Source of the DNA: Proteobacteria bacterium UBA652
GTDB taxonomy: Bacteria; Pseudomonadota; Gammaproteobacteria; Nitrosococcales; Methylophagaceae
Direction of reading: 5' to 3'
DNA: 19,241 bases
Assembly: GCA_002299915.1 (NCBI GenBank)
Contig: DBOG01000058.1
Coordinates: forward strand, 18,851-38,091
The notes below the pieces were generated by a model. That model saw nothing but the letters and a program-made list of their open reading frames with translations, was not told the DNA's origin and did no database searches. Each line of letters starts with the position of its first letter. The first letter of the stretch is position 1. Shown one piece after another: positions 7,723 through 15,929 of this stretch. Both the position numbers and the translations under genes were made by a program.

Positions 7723-7780
7723 CTCTCCAATTGAAGGTAGTATTAAAATGTTAAATTTTTAATAGATCAAGGGGTTAGAG
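7723..7780 (+). other. attC-like hairpin (candidate 2) or weak terminator
   Basis: A perfect 8-bp stem TATTAAAA/TTTTAATA (7741-7748, 7757-7764) is enclosed by CTCT (7723-7726) and AGAG (7777-7780), with unpaired spacers between, echoing the two-box layout of attC. The right end CAAGGGGTTAGAG (7768-7780) closely matches CAAGGTGTTAGAA (6988-7000) at the other candidate. The inner stem is all A/T and lacks an extrahelical base, so a simple terminator between convergent genes is a real alternative. Confidence 0.3.
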
Positions 7781-7832
7781 TATAATTAACATGTCCATCC
7801 CCCCCCATTGTCTTGCCGAAAAGTTAAGAACG

Positions 7833-9029
7833 TCAAAAATACCGAGCAAACTCTAACTGAATATAATCATCATCCCGAATCGAATATAGCGCACTATTAT
7901 CACGATCAACACTAAATATCCGTGCCTCCAATGAGGCTTTCCAGCGATATCCTAGCCGTCTACTGGCTTCAACACTCCACATCCTATCATCGGTATCTAA
8001 ATCTTGAATAATGCCAAACAATAGCTCAGTAGACTGCTCATCATTCCACGCTAAACGCGAGCCGATCATCAGATCATTTTCAAACGGCGTTAATAAAGCA
8101 TTATCCCGATCATCAAATAAATATTCAGCAATTAAACCCACATCAATACCGCTTTCAGCTACATCATAAAAAGTATATTCAAAGCCGCCTGTTAGGGCAG
8201 TAAAGGTGTCCGAATCACTATGCCGGCGGATCATTTCTAGCTTCCATAACCAAGACTCTGTGGTCATTTGAATATCTAGACCAGTTTGATGGATAATTTC
8301 ATAATAGGGTGTAAGCTTAAAATTCACGGGGTTAAATTCAAATATCGGCTCGCGACTAGTCCCATAAAAATGGGATAAGCCAATATCCCAATCACCGAGG
8401 CTATGTGACCAACGCACCGCCGCATCAAGATGACCTTGCTCTGCACTTGATTCATATTGTGCATGATCGGTATCCACGACAAATTGACTACGCAACCGCC
8501 CGTCTTTCCCTGGAAAGGTGCGTTCTCTGAAATAAGGCAGTATAAATAGCTCAACTGTGCCCCACTCGTTAAACAGGCTAAGATTAATCATCGGCTGACC
8601 AAGTTTATCTTCTGTATCTGAATTTTCTACTAAATCAGTTTGATTGATAATATCAACCAAATGTTGCGATTCAGTGACGCCCCAAAACACCTTGCCTACG
8701 CCAACTTTTAATTCCCAATCATCCGTCGATTTTTGCCAGATAAATTCATGCAAATCCAGATGCGTTCTCTCGCTATCTTCGCTATCCAATCGGAAATAAG
8801 GTGAGATTAACAGACTTTGATTACCCTCATCCCACTGGGTGTAAAACTCAGGCGCGAACACCGCAGAGAGAACCGTATTTTCTGGCTCTGAGAATGGCGA
8901 ATCATGCAGAAAATACTGCCCTTCTACTGCGCTATATCCTGATAATTCATAAGCAACACTGGTTAGCGGCAGCGCAAGCAATACACCCGCGAATAAGCCA
9001 AGCTGTTTAACGTTGACGTTTAAGGTCAT
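7833..9029 (-). CDS. Beta-barrel outer-membrane protein of RND cluster
   Basis: A 398-residue protein with a signal peptide (about 26 residues, ending TSVA) followed by alternating polar/aromatic strands rich in Trp, Tyr and Asp, and a C-terminal Phe (ARYF), the usual sorting signal for outer-membrane barrels. The segment GKVFWGVTESQHLVDIINQTDL recalls porin-like families such as DUF1302, but I cannot assign it firmly. The ATG at 9029 is preferred over a TTG nine bases upstream. It overlaps the end of the LolA-like gene by 23 bp, so translation is probably coupled. As last gene of the tetR-RND-LolA-like cluster, it may be the outer-membrane acceptor or channel for whatever the RND permease moves. 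Confidence 0.78.
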   Translation of the reverse strand: MTLNVNVKQLGLFAGVLLALPLTSVAYELSGYSAVEGQYFLHDSPFSEPENTVLSAVFAPEFYTQWDEGNQSLLISPYFRLDSEDSERTHLDLHEFIWQKSTDDWELKVGVGKVFWGVTESQHLVDIINQTDLVENSDTEDKLGQPMINLSLFNEWGTVELFILPYFRERTFPGKDGRLRSQFVVDTDHAQYESSAEQGHLDAAVRWSHSLGDWDIGLSHFYGTSREPIFEFNPVNFKLTPYYEIIHQTGLDIQMTTESWLWKLEMIRRHSDSDTFTALTGGFEYTFYDVAESGIDVGLIAEYLFDDRDNALLTPFENDLMIGSRLAWNDEQSTELLFGIIQDLDTDDRMWSVEASRRLGYRWKASLEARIFSVDRDNSALYSIRDDDYIQLEFARYF

Positions 9030-9795
9030 TTTTCTCAAAGTCCTTTTCCGTTAGGCCAGTGCGAAATTCAAAGTTGCTCCAATCCAGCACGGTTGATTTT
9101 CCCGTTTGATGATTCTCCATCGTCATTTTATGGGCCCGCCAGTATTGATCTAAATACTGCTGATAATCACTGAATATATTTGTTTTCAACAAGCTATTTT
9201 TGCGATCATAAAAATCCATTTTCTGGGTGCGATATTCTGCTTTATCAATCCACATTTCAATCCGCGTATAACCTGAATGTTTATATTGTGGAATAGCTTC
9301 TATCACAAACGACTCTTCCCCATTCACCACCTCATCTTTAAGGTAACGATAACTATATTTAGGAATTTCAAATGAGCTAATATCTTCAAATGCAAATTCA
9401 CTGCCCATAAACGGCCCTGATTTGTTTTTTGAGGCGATACGTTTTACCCGTTTCAGTGCAGGCAAATATAGCCATTGTTCATCCGGCACGAGGGAATGCG
9501 AGAAGGTTAAGAAAGCCGTGCCTTTAATATCCCGTGGTTCATCAAAGATGGTGATCCCCTTATCCCCATCACCATCCATTTCTAAATTCGCCACGCGAAT
9601 CACGCGAACACTTTCTTTACCTTGCTTATTCCGCAATGTCATCCGCATTTCAGCGCGGCTATCCTGCCAGCCTTTATCGCGATTATCTGCTTCAACGGCA
9701 ATCGCTAAGCCTTTTTCTTCAGCGGTTTCTGCCCATGCCAGATTAAATGGCGTAGTTAGTGCTGTTAACAATAATAATGTTGTTATATTACGCAT
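9007..9795 (-). CDS. LolA-like outer-membrane lipoprotein-sorting protein
   Basis: A 262-residue periplasmic protein with a clear signal peptide (1-22, ending AWA). The body has the features of the LolA-like family often annotated as outer membrane lipoprotein-sorting protein: the early DNRDKGWQDSRAEMRMTLRNKQG strand pair, the central DEQWLYLPALKRVKRI segment, then GPFMGSEFAFEDIS and a late IEMWIDKAEYRTQKMDFYDR strand. Members commonly sit beside MMPL/RND permeases and are thought to ferry a lipid-like cargo across the periplasm. That role here is inference from context. Its ATG overlaps the permease stop by 8 bp, with GAGGGA upstream. Confidence 0.85.
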   Translation of the reverse strand: MRNITTLLLLTALTTPFNLAWAETAEEKGLAIAVEADNRDKGWQDSRAEMRMTLRNKQGKESVRVIRVANLEMDGDGDKGITIFDEPRDIKGTAFLTFSHSLVPDEQWLYLPALKRVKRIASKNKSGPFMGSEFAFEDISSFEIPKYSYRYLKDEVVNGEESFVIEAIPQYKHSGYTRIEMWIDKAEYRTQKMDFYDRKNSLLKTNIFSDYQQYLDQYWRAHKMTMENHQTGKSTVLDWSNFEFRTGLTEKDFEKNDLKRQR

Positions 9796-12103
9796 CTTTT
9801 TTTCCCTCTAGTTTTATCAATAACGCTGGTAAGAATAAGAAATCCACTATCAGCGCAATGGCAATCGTAATCGCCGTCATTAAGCCCATATCTGCATTCA
9901 GTGCGAAATGGGATTGTGCCAATACGATAAAGCCTGCCACTAAGACCAGCGTGGTCACCCAAAGTGCCACACCCACCGTATTAAAGGCATAACGCACCGC
10001 CTCCACCGCATCCATCCCTTTTTCTCGCCTTGCCCGCAGGTATTTGCTCAAGAAATGTACCGTATCATCAACCACAATCCCCAGTGTCATCCCCGTCACC
10101 ACAGAAAGCGATAAGCCCACTTGCCCGACCATCAAACCCCAAATCCCAAACGCCATTCCTGCTGGTAATAAATTTGGCAATAGGCTTATCACGCCCAATC
10201 TAACTGAGCGCAATGCTAAAATAAGAATAAATGAAATCAATATCAATGCCAGCGTTGTGCCCAATAACATGCTCGGCACATTTCGGTCTCCAATATGGGC
10301 AAACATCAGTGTGGTACTAGCAACATCGAATTTCAGATCGGGTAAATTCGTACGTAACCAGCCTGATATTTCCTCCTCCATTGCCAATACTTCTTCGGTG
10401 TGCAAGTTCTCAAAAGTCACGATTAGCCGGGTAGCACTTTTATCAATATCAATTTGATCATTCAGATCTAAACCAAACGGCAGAGACATTTCATACAGCA
10501 ATAAATACTGTGCCGCTTCGTCACGCTCCTCAGGTAAGCGATAAAAAGCAGGATCATCCCCATGCATATTTTTATTGAGCCGTTTGAAGGTATCGGTAAT
10601 GGTATTAACATGAATCACCCGATCCTTTTCTCTCAACCAATTGGCAAATTGTTCCACTTGCTGCAAAAATACCGGATCGCTCACACCGCCGCTTTCGCCT
10701 TGCTTTAAGGAATATTTAAAATCATAAATACCATTTAGGTTTTCCACCACAAAATCGGTATCGGTACGGAACTGCACTGTTTCATCAAAATAGTCCACGA
10801 ACTGATCATCTAATTTATTCAGCGGGAAGAAGCTAATTAACACCAACGCCAAGGCACCCATCCCCCATAATAATCGGCGATGATTTGTAATCACAAAATC
10901 AGCCAGCTTATCCATCGGATGCTGTTTTTGTTGAGAATGGCTGACTACTTTTTGGCGCACAGGTAACACCACCATTAGGGCAGGCAAGGTTGTCACCGAC
11001 AGCACAAATGCCACCATCACCCCAATGGCCACAATATTGCCTAAATCATGGAATGGCGGCACATCACTAAAATTCATACTCAAGAAACCAATCGCCGTGG
11101 TAATACTGGTAATAAAAATAGGCTGTAAATTGATCCGCAAGCTATCCCGCATCGCCGCACGCTTAGGTTGTCCATGTCGCAGATTATATAAAAAAGTCAC
11201 TAATAAATGCACCGCATCCGCCACTGCCATGGTTAAGATAATGGTTGGGGCGCTGGCAGAAGGCGGCGTAATATTTAAGCCCATCCAGCCCATGCTGCCC
11301 ATCGCAAATGCAATCGATCCCATAATGACAATAACGGTTGATAGGGTTGCTGTAATTGATCGCAGTAGAAATCCTAGCACTAATACCACCACTAAAAACA
11401 TCAACATCACTAAGGTTTCTGAATCATGCTGAGAGGATTCTCCAAAGGCATTGTCCATCATTGAAACACCGCTAAGATAAACATCAACATCAGGGTGGTC
11501 GACTAATATTGCATCACGTATTTCACGCATTGCCGTCACCACCTCCACCACCTCACTCAATGCTTCACCAGGTAATTGAACGGTCACATTAATTGCCGTA
11601 ACATGGCCTGAAGGGGAAATTAACCGGTGGACAAGTAAAGGTTCATTAAGCGCCACATCGCGAATAGCAGCAAAATCAGCAGCTGAAAAACTAGCCGCAT
11701 CTTCAACTAAATCTGCCACCATTAAATCGTCTTCTTCTGCTATCGTATGCTGATAATTACTGAGTGAATCGACTCGGTTTGAAAATGGCACTTGCCATGC
11801 TTGCTCGGTCACTTTTTCGACTAAGGATAGGATATCTGCCGTAAATACATCACCCTCTTTAGGAGCAATAAGTAATATGACACCGTCCGTTTTATTATAA
11901 GTGTTCTGCATGTCTTCGAACATGACTAACTCTGGATTATCATCGCTAAAAAACACACGATAATCATTGCTGAAGGATAAGAAACGGCCGCCACTGGCAA
12001 ACATTAATATGGTGATAATCGAGAGCAGTAATATCTTCCATGGATTGTTGACGATAAAATCGCTATATCGATCGGTGAAGCTGGTATTGTCTACTTGTGC
12101 CAT
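9788..12103 (-). CDS. RND superfamily (MMPL) exporter permease
   Basis: A 771-residue inner-membrane transporter with the duplicated RND/MMPL layout: one helix near residues 21-41, a periplasmic domain, a five-helix bundle, then the same again. Charged intramembrane residues of the proton relay are visible in both halves: VADAVH with Asp296 and GIVVDDTVH with Asp679-Asp680. This single-chain MMPL type typically exports lipids or hydrophobic compounds, not drugs through a TolC trunk. The ATG at 12103 is chosen over an in-frame ATG 48 bp upstream, which lies inside tetR, because AAAGGA sits 8 bp before it. The SD overlaps the tetR stop. A LolA-like protein and an outer-membrane protein follow immediately. 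The substrate cannot be named. Confidence 0.9.
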   Translation of the reverse strand: MAQVDNTSFTDRYSDFIVNNPWKILLLSIITILMFASGGRFLSFSNDYRVFFSDDNPELVMFEDMQNTYNKTDGVILLIAPKEGDVFTADILSLVEKVTEQAWQVPFSNRVDSLSNYQHTIAEEDDLMVADLVEDAASFSAADFAAIRDVALNEPLLVHRLISPSGHVTAINVTVQLPGEALSEVVEVVTAMREIRDAILVDHPDVDVYLSGVSMMDNAFGESSQHDSETLVMLMFLVVVLVLGFLLRSITATLSTVIVIMGSIAFAMGSMGWMGLNITPPSASAPTIILTMAVADAVHLLVTFLYNLRHGQPKRAAMRDSLRINLQPIFITSITTAIGFLSMNFSDVPPFHDLGNIVAIGVMVAFVLSVTTLPALMVVLPVRQKVVSHSQQKQHPMDKLADFVITNHRRLLWGMGALALVLISFFPLNKLDDQFVDYFDETVQFRTDTDFVVENLNGIYDFKYSLKQGESGGVSDPVFLQQVEQFANWLREKDRVIHVNTITDTFKRLNKNMHGDDPAFYRLPEERDEAAQYLLLYEMSLPFGLDLNDQIDIDKSATRLIVTFENLHTEEVLAMEEEISGWLRTNLPDLKFDVASTTLMFAHIGDRNVPSMLLGTTLALILISFILILALRSVRLGVISLLPNLLPAGMAFGIWGLMVGQVGLSLSVVTGMTLGIVVDDTVHFLSKYLRARREKGMDAVEAVRYAFNTVGVALWVTTLVLVAGFIVLAQSHFALNADMGLMTAITIAIALIVDFLFLPALLIKLEGKKDA

Positions 12104-12108
12104 TTTAA

Positions 12109-12699
12109 TTATCCTTTTATTTTGCGTAAGCCAGTCACCAGTAACTGGCATAGCGTCCGTGCATTATTTTCCAATTCTTCCAAGCTATACTGCGCCATCA
12201 TAGGTGGATATTGGAACGATATCAGCGCCACGTGGATGGCTGCCGCAGTTGCTACTGGATCCTCTATTTGGAATTCTTGATTATGCGCTGCGTGCTGCAA
12301 TAGCGTAGTCAGTAGCTTAATTTTTCTGTCTTGATGCTGCTCACACACACAGGGGCTTTTTACTTCCATTTCCTGCACTAGCTCAATGACTTTGGGTGAC
12401 TTTGTAAAATAACCATGGCAATGTTGCAAAATATACGCCACAAACTCCATTAATTTCTGTTCTGCCGACACATCGCTCTGGTCAATGATTTTTTCTAATG
12501 CCCGATGCTCTTCATCAAAATAAAATGCAGCAATCCCCGCCCCAATTTCTAATTTATTCTCAAAGTGGCGGTATAGATTGCCTGCTGTCATATCGCAATC
12601 GCGAGCAATTTCAGCCATTGTCGTCTTGCCATAGCCATATTGGGTAAAGCGCGCTTCTGCTGCTGTTAAGATTTTAATTCGGGTGCTTTTTTCAGTCAT
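12109..12699 (-). CDS. TetR family transcriptional regulator
   Basis: A 196-residue repressor-type protein. The N-terminal helix-turn-helix (about residues 5-48: ILTAAEARFTQYGYGKTTMAEIARDCDMTAGNLYRHFENK) is a standard TetR DNA-binding domain. The rest is the variable ligand-binding domain, here with an unusual run of cysteines and histidines (HCHGYF, CVCEQH) at about 95-120. The ATG at 12699 is preferred over an upstream TTG at 12717; neither has a clear Shine-Dalgarno. The stop lies 5 bp before the RND permease ATG, so it is the first gene of the export operon and probably represses itself and the exporter through the palindromes just upstream. Confidence 0.9.
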   Translation of the reverse strand: MTEKSTRIKILTAAEARFTQYGYGKTTMAEIARDCDMTAGNLYRHFENKLEIGAGIAAFYFDEEHRALEKIIDQSDVSAEQKLMEFVAYILQHCHGYFTKSPKVIELVQEMEVKSPCVCEQHQDRKIKLLTTLLQHAAHNQEFQIEDPVATAAAIHVALISFQYPPMMAQYSLEELENNARTLCQLLVTGLRKIKG

Positions 12700-12722
12700 A
12701 GCGAACACTATAAACAAACCTT

Positions 12723-12748
12723 AGTAAATAATCAATAAAATATTTACT
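12723..12748. promoter_or_regulatory. Candidate TetR operator
   Basis: AGTAAATA (12723-12730) and TATTTACT (12741-12748) form a perfect 8-bp inverted repeat with a 10-bp spacer, 24 bp upstream of the tetR ATG. A second, wider pair, AAATAAT (12727-12733) and ATTATTT (12753-12759), overlaps it. The 70-88 bp psd-tetR gap is very AT-rich. The spacing suits an autoregulatory TetR operator, but this is inference. Confidence 0.5.
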
Positions 12749-12787
12749 GTTTATTATTTATCATTTTGCCAATAAAAACCATTGCAC

Positions 12788-13657
12788 TTAAATTAATGCT
12801 TGCCCCAATCGTACGGCAGATTCAGCAGTCAGCGTCTCATCCCAAGGCTGATTGGCGTTTGGTAAAAGCAAAACAACCGTCGATCCCATATTAAAGCGCC
12901 CCATTTCAGTGCCCTTTTCAATCGTAACCGACGCATCAGCTTGATATTCCCAATGCTGTAATTCACCACTATAGGGTGGTGTGATTTTGCCTGCCCACAC
13001 CGTTTCCATGCTGCCGACAAAAATCGCTCCCACCAACACCATCACCATTGGACCCATTTCCGTATCAAATACCGTAATCACCCGCTCATTACGAGAAAAT
13101 AACCGCGGAACAGCGCGTGCCGTGCGTGGGCTCACTGAAAATAAATCGCCAGGCACATGCCGCATCTGTTTCAGCGCGCCGGTCAGGGGCATATGAATAC
13201 GGTGATAATCTTTAGGGGATAAATAAATCGTTGCGAACTGTCCCTGACTAAATTGGGCAGCCAATGCCGTATCGCCACCTAGCAATTCTAAAACACTATA
13301 ATCCTGCCCCTTTGCCTGCACGATTCGCCCTTCCGAAATCAGCCCAAGCTGGCTAATTGCACCATCAACTGGCGATACGACTGTATGCTCGCCTGCCGCA
13401 ATCGTATGCACTTTTTCATGTAATTCACGGGTGAAAAAATCATTAAAGCTGGCATACTTGTCGACATTATCACCCAACACTGCTTCGCTCGTATCCACAC
13501 CATAGGCTTTAACAATAAAACGGATGAACGTATTTTTTACCCACTTTATCCTACAGCCCGCCAACGCATGCATCCCGCGTGACAGCAGATGTTGTGGCAA
13601 TAAATATTGGGGAAGCGTGAGCAGTTTATCTAACAGCTGGTGTAGTGCAGTTGGCAT
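12788..13657 (-). CDS. psd: Phosphatidylserine decarboxylase proenzyme
   Basis: Converts phosphatidylserine to phosphatidylethanolamine at the inner membrane. The 289-residue proenzyme has the usual order: DNVDKYASFNDFFTRELH near residues 42-60, SPVDG, KDYHRIHMPL with the catalytic His region, and the self-cleavage site near the C-terminus. That site reads MGST with Gly258-Ser259 (commonly LGST). Ser259 would become the pyruvoyl group after cleavage into a large beta and a short alpha chain of about 31 residues. The start overlaps the apaG stop by one base (TAATG), so the two are translationally coupled. It is the last gene of the pgl-glk-apaG-psd unit, and no clear terminator separates it from tetR. 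Confidence 0.96.
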   Translation of the reverse strand: MPTALHQLLDKLLTLPQYLLPQHLLSRGMHALAGCRIKWVKNTFIRFIVKAYGVDTSEAVLGDNVDKYASFNDFFTRELHEKVHTIAAGEHTVVSPVDGAISQLGLISEGRIVQAKGQDYSVLELLGGDTALAAQFSQGQFATIYLSPKDYHRIHMPLTGALKQMRHVPGDLFSVSPRTARAVPRLFSRNERVITVFDTEMGPMVMVLVGAIFVGSMETVWAGKITPPYSGELQHWEYQADASVTIEKGTEMGRFNMGSTVVLLLPNANQPWDETLTAESAVRLGQALI

Positions 13658-14034
13658 TAGTGCAGCGTATTCGGCATCGCCAACGTAAAAGCAGGAATGG
13701 AGACATCAAACCGCTCACCACCATCCGCTATCATCATATAAGCGCCCTGCATCATGCCCACAGGGGTATCAAGAATGGCTGCACTGGTATAGACAAACTC
13801 GTCTTCTGGTTGGATATGCGGATGCTTCCCCACTACGCCATCACCACGCATTTCCTGCACCTTGCCATCCTTACTGGTTATTTTCCAATAACGACTCAAT
13901 AAACGCGCGGCGACGATACCTTGGTTTTTAATCGTAATCGTATAAGAGAATAGATATTTTGACTTGTCTGGATTTGATTCAGACGGCATATATTGCGCTT
14001 CAACATCCACTGTAATATCGGTATTTTTTTCCAT
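13657..14034 (-). CDS. apaG: ApaG protein
   Basis: A 125-residue protein matching ApaG in length and sequence, a small Ig-like (fibronectin-III-type) beta sandwich. Conserved pieces are FSYTITIKNQG, the LLSRYWKITSKDGKVQEMRGDGVVGKHP stretch with its GxGxxG-like loop, and PVGMMQGAYMM. Bacterial ApaG has been tied to cobalt/magnesium resistance phenotypes, but its biochemical role is unclear. In many gammaproteobacteria it lies with ksgA and apaH. Here it is instead between glk and psd, with a 5-bp gap from glk and a 1-bp overlap with psd, so it is a passenger of a metabolic operon. Confidence 0.95.
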   Translation of the reverse strand: MEKNTDITVDVEAQYMPSESNPDKSKYLFSYTITIKNQGIVAARLLSRYWKITSKDGKVQEMRGDGVVGKHPHIQPEDEFVYTSAAILDTPVGMMQGAYMMIADGGERFDVSIPAFTLAMPNTLH

Positions 14035-14039
14035 AAGGC

Positions 14040-15035
14040 CTATTGTACTTGTTTTGACAACAGCTGTGCGCCTAATAAACCCACATCTGACCGTAAAATC
14101 AGCCTCACTGGAACCCGCTCCAAGATAGGGCGCATCCGTCCTTTATTTAAAAAGGCCTCTATAAATCGCCCATCTTCAAAAGCGGCTCGGTTTTTGGCAG
14201 CAATGCCGCCCGCCAAATAAAACCCGCCACGCGGTAAAATGCTCAAGGCGAAATTACCTGCCTGCGCGCCATACAACCGTATAAACCAATCTATCGCCAT
14301 TAAGGCAAGTTCATCTTGCTCTACTAATGCGAAACGGCTAATTTCTGCCGCTGCATCACCCGCCAGCATCGCTTCACGACAAGCCGACGATTCAGCGGCT
14401 TGACCCGTTTCCTGCAAAAACCGATAAATCTCAACCAAGCCCCTACCCGAAACCACACGTTCATAAGAGACATGGCCTAGCCGCTGAGTCAGCTTTTCCC
14501 ATAAGGGGATTTGAGCCACTTCCATCGGTGCAAAATCCGTATGTCCGCCTTCCGTCGGGAATACCTGCCACTGCTGTACGCCGTTATGCGTGCGTGGGAT
14601 TAAAAAAGCTTGGCCTAGACCTGTGCCTGCACCAATCACTGCCCGCGGCGCATTCAAATCAGGTTCGCCTGCTTGTAGACTCAGTAAATCATCGTCCGCC
14701 AATCCAGCAATGCCCTGACCCACGGCCTCAAAATCATTACACAGCCGCACATGGGCGATACCAAACTTATCTGCCACTGCTTGCGTATTTACAATCCACG
14801 GCAAATTAGTTACCGTTGCTGTCTCGCCCGACACCGGCCCCGCAATCGCAAAGCACGCACTAATAATATTTTCACTCGCCACATCCGCTTGATTCAGAAA
14901 TTCAGATAACACTGCATCAAAATCAGAAAAAGCTTGACTGTCCAGCCGTGTCGTAAACACCTCATCCGAAGCGGCCGTTAATGCGAACGTACTATTCGTG
15001 CCGCCAATATCCGCGGCTAAGGTATAAGTTGTCAT
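14040..15035 (-). CDS. glk: Glucokinase
   Basis: Phosphorylates glucose to glucose 6-phosphate with ATP in the cytoplasm, feeding Zwf. The 331 residues follow the E. coli-type (ROK-unrelated) glucokinase pattern: phosphate-binding ADIGGTNSTFAL at 8-19, the sugar-binding LCNDFEAVGQG region, GAGTGLGQAFLI, and PTEGGHTDFAP with the conserved Glu-His pair, then RGGFYLAGGIAAKN near the C-terminus. The ATG lies 3 bp after the pgl stop and apaG follows after 5 bp, so it is the second gene of a compact operon. Nothing is missing. Confidence 0.95.
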   Translation of the reverse strand: MTTYTLAADIGGTNSTFALTAASDEVFTTRLDSQAFSDFDAVLSEFLNQADVASENIISACFAIAGPVSGETATVTNLPWIVNTQAVADKFGIAHVRLCNDFEAVGQGIAGLADDDLLSLQAGEPDLNAPRAVIGAGTGLGQAFLIPRTHNGVQQWQVFPTEGGHTDFAPMEVAQIPLWEKLTQRLGHVSYERVVSGRGLVEIYRFLQETGQAAESSACREAMLAGDAAAEISRFALVEQDELALMAIDWFIRLYGAQAGNFALSILPRGGFYLAGGIAAKNRAAFEDGRFIEAFLNKGRMRPILERVPVRLILRSDVGLLGAQLLSKQVQ

Positions 15036-15038
15036 GAA

Positions 15039-15752
15039 TTAAACTTTAGAATTGGCAGCTTCATCCATATACCAGTAATAGTTATCCTGCGGTGCAACAG
15101 CCTGAATCGGCAAATCCGTTACCAAATCGTTACTAATATCCCGCACGATATCCGCTTTCGCCTCACCAGCAATAAAGATAATCACCTGCCGCGCTGCATT
15201 AATCATCGGATAAGTAATCGTTACGCGCCAAGAAGCAAACTTCTCAACATATAAGCTGGTAACCATTTTATCCATCTCTTTGATTGCGTCGCTGTCAGGG
15301 AACAAAGAAGCAATATGGCCATCAGGCCCCAAGCCCAGTAATACCAAATCAAATGGATTGCCTTTCAAATGCTTCTCTAATACAAAGCCATAATGCCGTG
15401 CCACATCATGCGCAACCCCTTCTTCTGTTTTCATCCTATGTACATTCTTTGCAGGAATAGGCACATGCGCCAACATCGCATCATTTGCCATCTTAAAGTT
15501 ACTATCATCATGATCAGGCAATACACAGCGCTCATCACCAAAATAGATATGCACTTTATGCCACTCAATGCGCTCAACATAAGCAGGCGTTGCCAACTTT
15601 TGATAAAGCACTTTAGGCGTAGAACCACCTGCCAATGCCACATGAAACTCACCACGCGCCGCAATCGCAGCCGCCGCTGACGCCACAAAATTCTCCGCCG
15701 CGGCCGACACTAATGCCGTCGCATCAGGTGATATTTTTTTTTCTGCTTTCAT
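15039..15752 (-). CDS. pgl: 6-phosphogluconolactonase
   Basis: Hydrolyses 6-phosphogluconolactone, the Zwf product, to 6-phosphogluconate. It is 237 residues of the DevB/NagB-like type, with the signature VALAGGSTPKVLYQKLA (about 38-54), the IYFGDERCVLPDHDDSN block, and LVLLGLGPDGHIASLFPDS. These cover phosphate binding and the catalytic His region. AAGGA eight bases before the ATG supports the start. It is the first gene of pgl-glk-apaG-psd and has a good promoter upstream. Together with glk it supplies two of the three steps from glucose to 6-phosphogluconate. zwf is separate. Confidence 0.95.
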   Translation of the reverse strand: MKAEKKISPDATALVSAAAENFVASAAAAIAARGEFHVALAGGSTPKVLYQKLATPAYVERIEWHKVHIYFGDERCVLPDHDDSNFKMANDAMLAHVPIPAKNVHRMKTEEGVAHDVARHYGFVLEKHLKGNPFDLVLLGLGPDGHIASLFPDSDAIKEMDKMVTSLYVEKFASWRVTITYPMINAARQVIIFIAGEAKADIVRDISNDLVTDLPIQAVAPQDNYYWYMDEAANSKV

Positions 15753-15793
15753 TTTTCAAGTCCTTTTTAAACCTTAATATTTAACCATGCCGA

Positions 15794-15822
15794 ATAATAA
15801 GGTGCCTGCCATATAACTGCAA
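15794..15822 (-). promoter_or_regulatory. Sigma70-type promoter for pgl operon
   Basis: Read on the minus strand, TTGCAG (15822-15817) and TATTAT (15799-15794) are separated by exactly 17 bp. Both hexamers are close to the sigma70 consensus, and the -10 box lies about 42 bp upstream of the pgl ATG. Confidence 0.65.
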
Positions 15823-15860
15823 CATAAATTTATCAGGCCAACTCAAAATCTATTTCAAGG

Positions 15861-15889
15861 TTGATGTCTGGCTTATATAGGGGTATGTT
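15861..15889 (+). promoter_or_regulatory. Sigma70-type promoter for bcp
   Basis: TTGATG (15861-15866), a 17-bp spacer, and TATGTT (15884-15889) form a reasonable promoter ending 40 bp before the chosen bcp ATG. The bcp and pgl promoters are divergent within 177 bp. Confidence 0.45.
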
Positions 15890-15929
15890 TACTATTCCTG
15901 ACTCCCTAAATTTAATGAAGGAATACCCC

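Noticed and set aside
7799..7806. Run of eight C residues as a phase-variation tract
   Set aside because: It lies in the gap between convergent genes, outside any coding region or obvious promoter.
10044..11432. Long open frames antisense to the RND permease (for example 10044-10457 and 11025-11432)
   Set aside because: They mirror the hydrophobic codons of the permease, have low-complexity Thr/Ile/Asn-rich translations and no ribosome binding sites.
12104..12151. 16-residue N-terminal extension of the RND permease from an ATG at 12151
   Set aside because: It lies within tetR and lacks an SD, whereas the ATG at 12103 has AAAGGA at good spacing.
15893..15925. TATTCC...GGAATA hairpin that could hide the bcp ribosome binding site
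   Set aside because: Only six pairs around a 21-nt loop, and the predicted transcription start may fall within the left arm.
15861..15929. 23-residue N-terminal extension of Bcp
   Set aside because: It would start within the likely promoter, and the downstream ATG has a good SD and gives normal family length.
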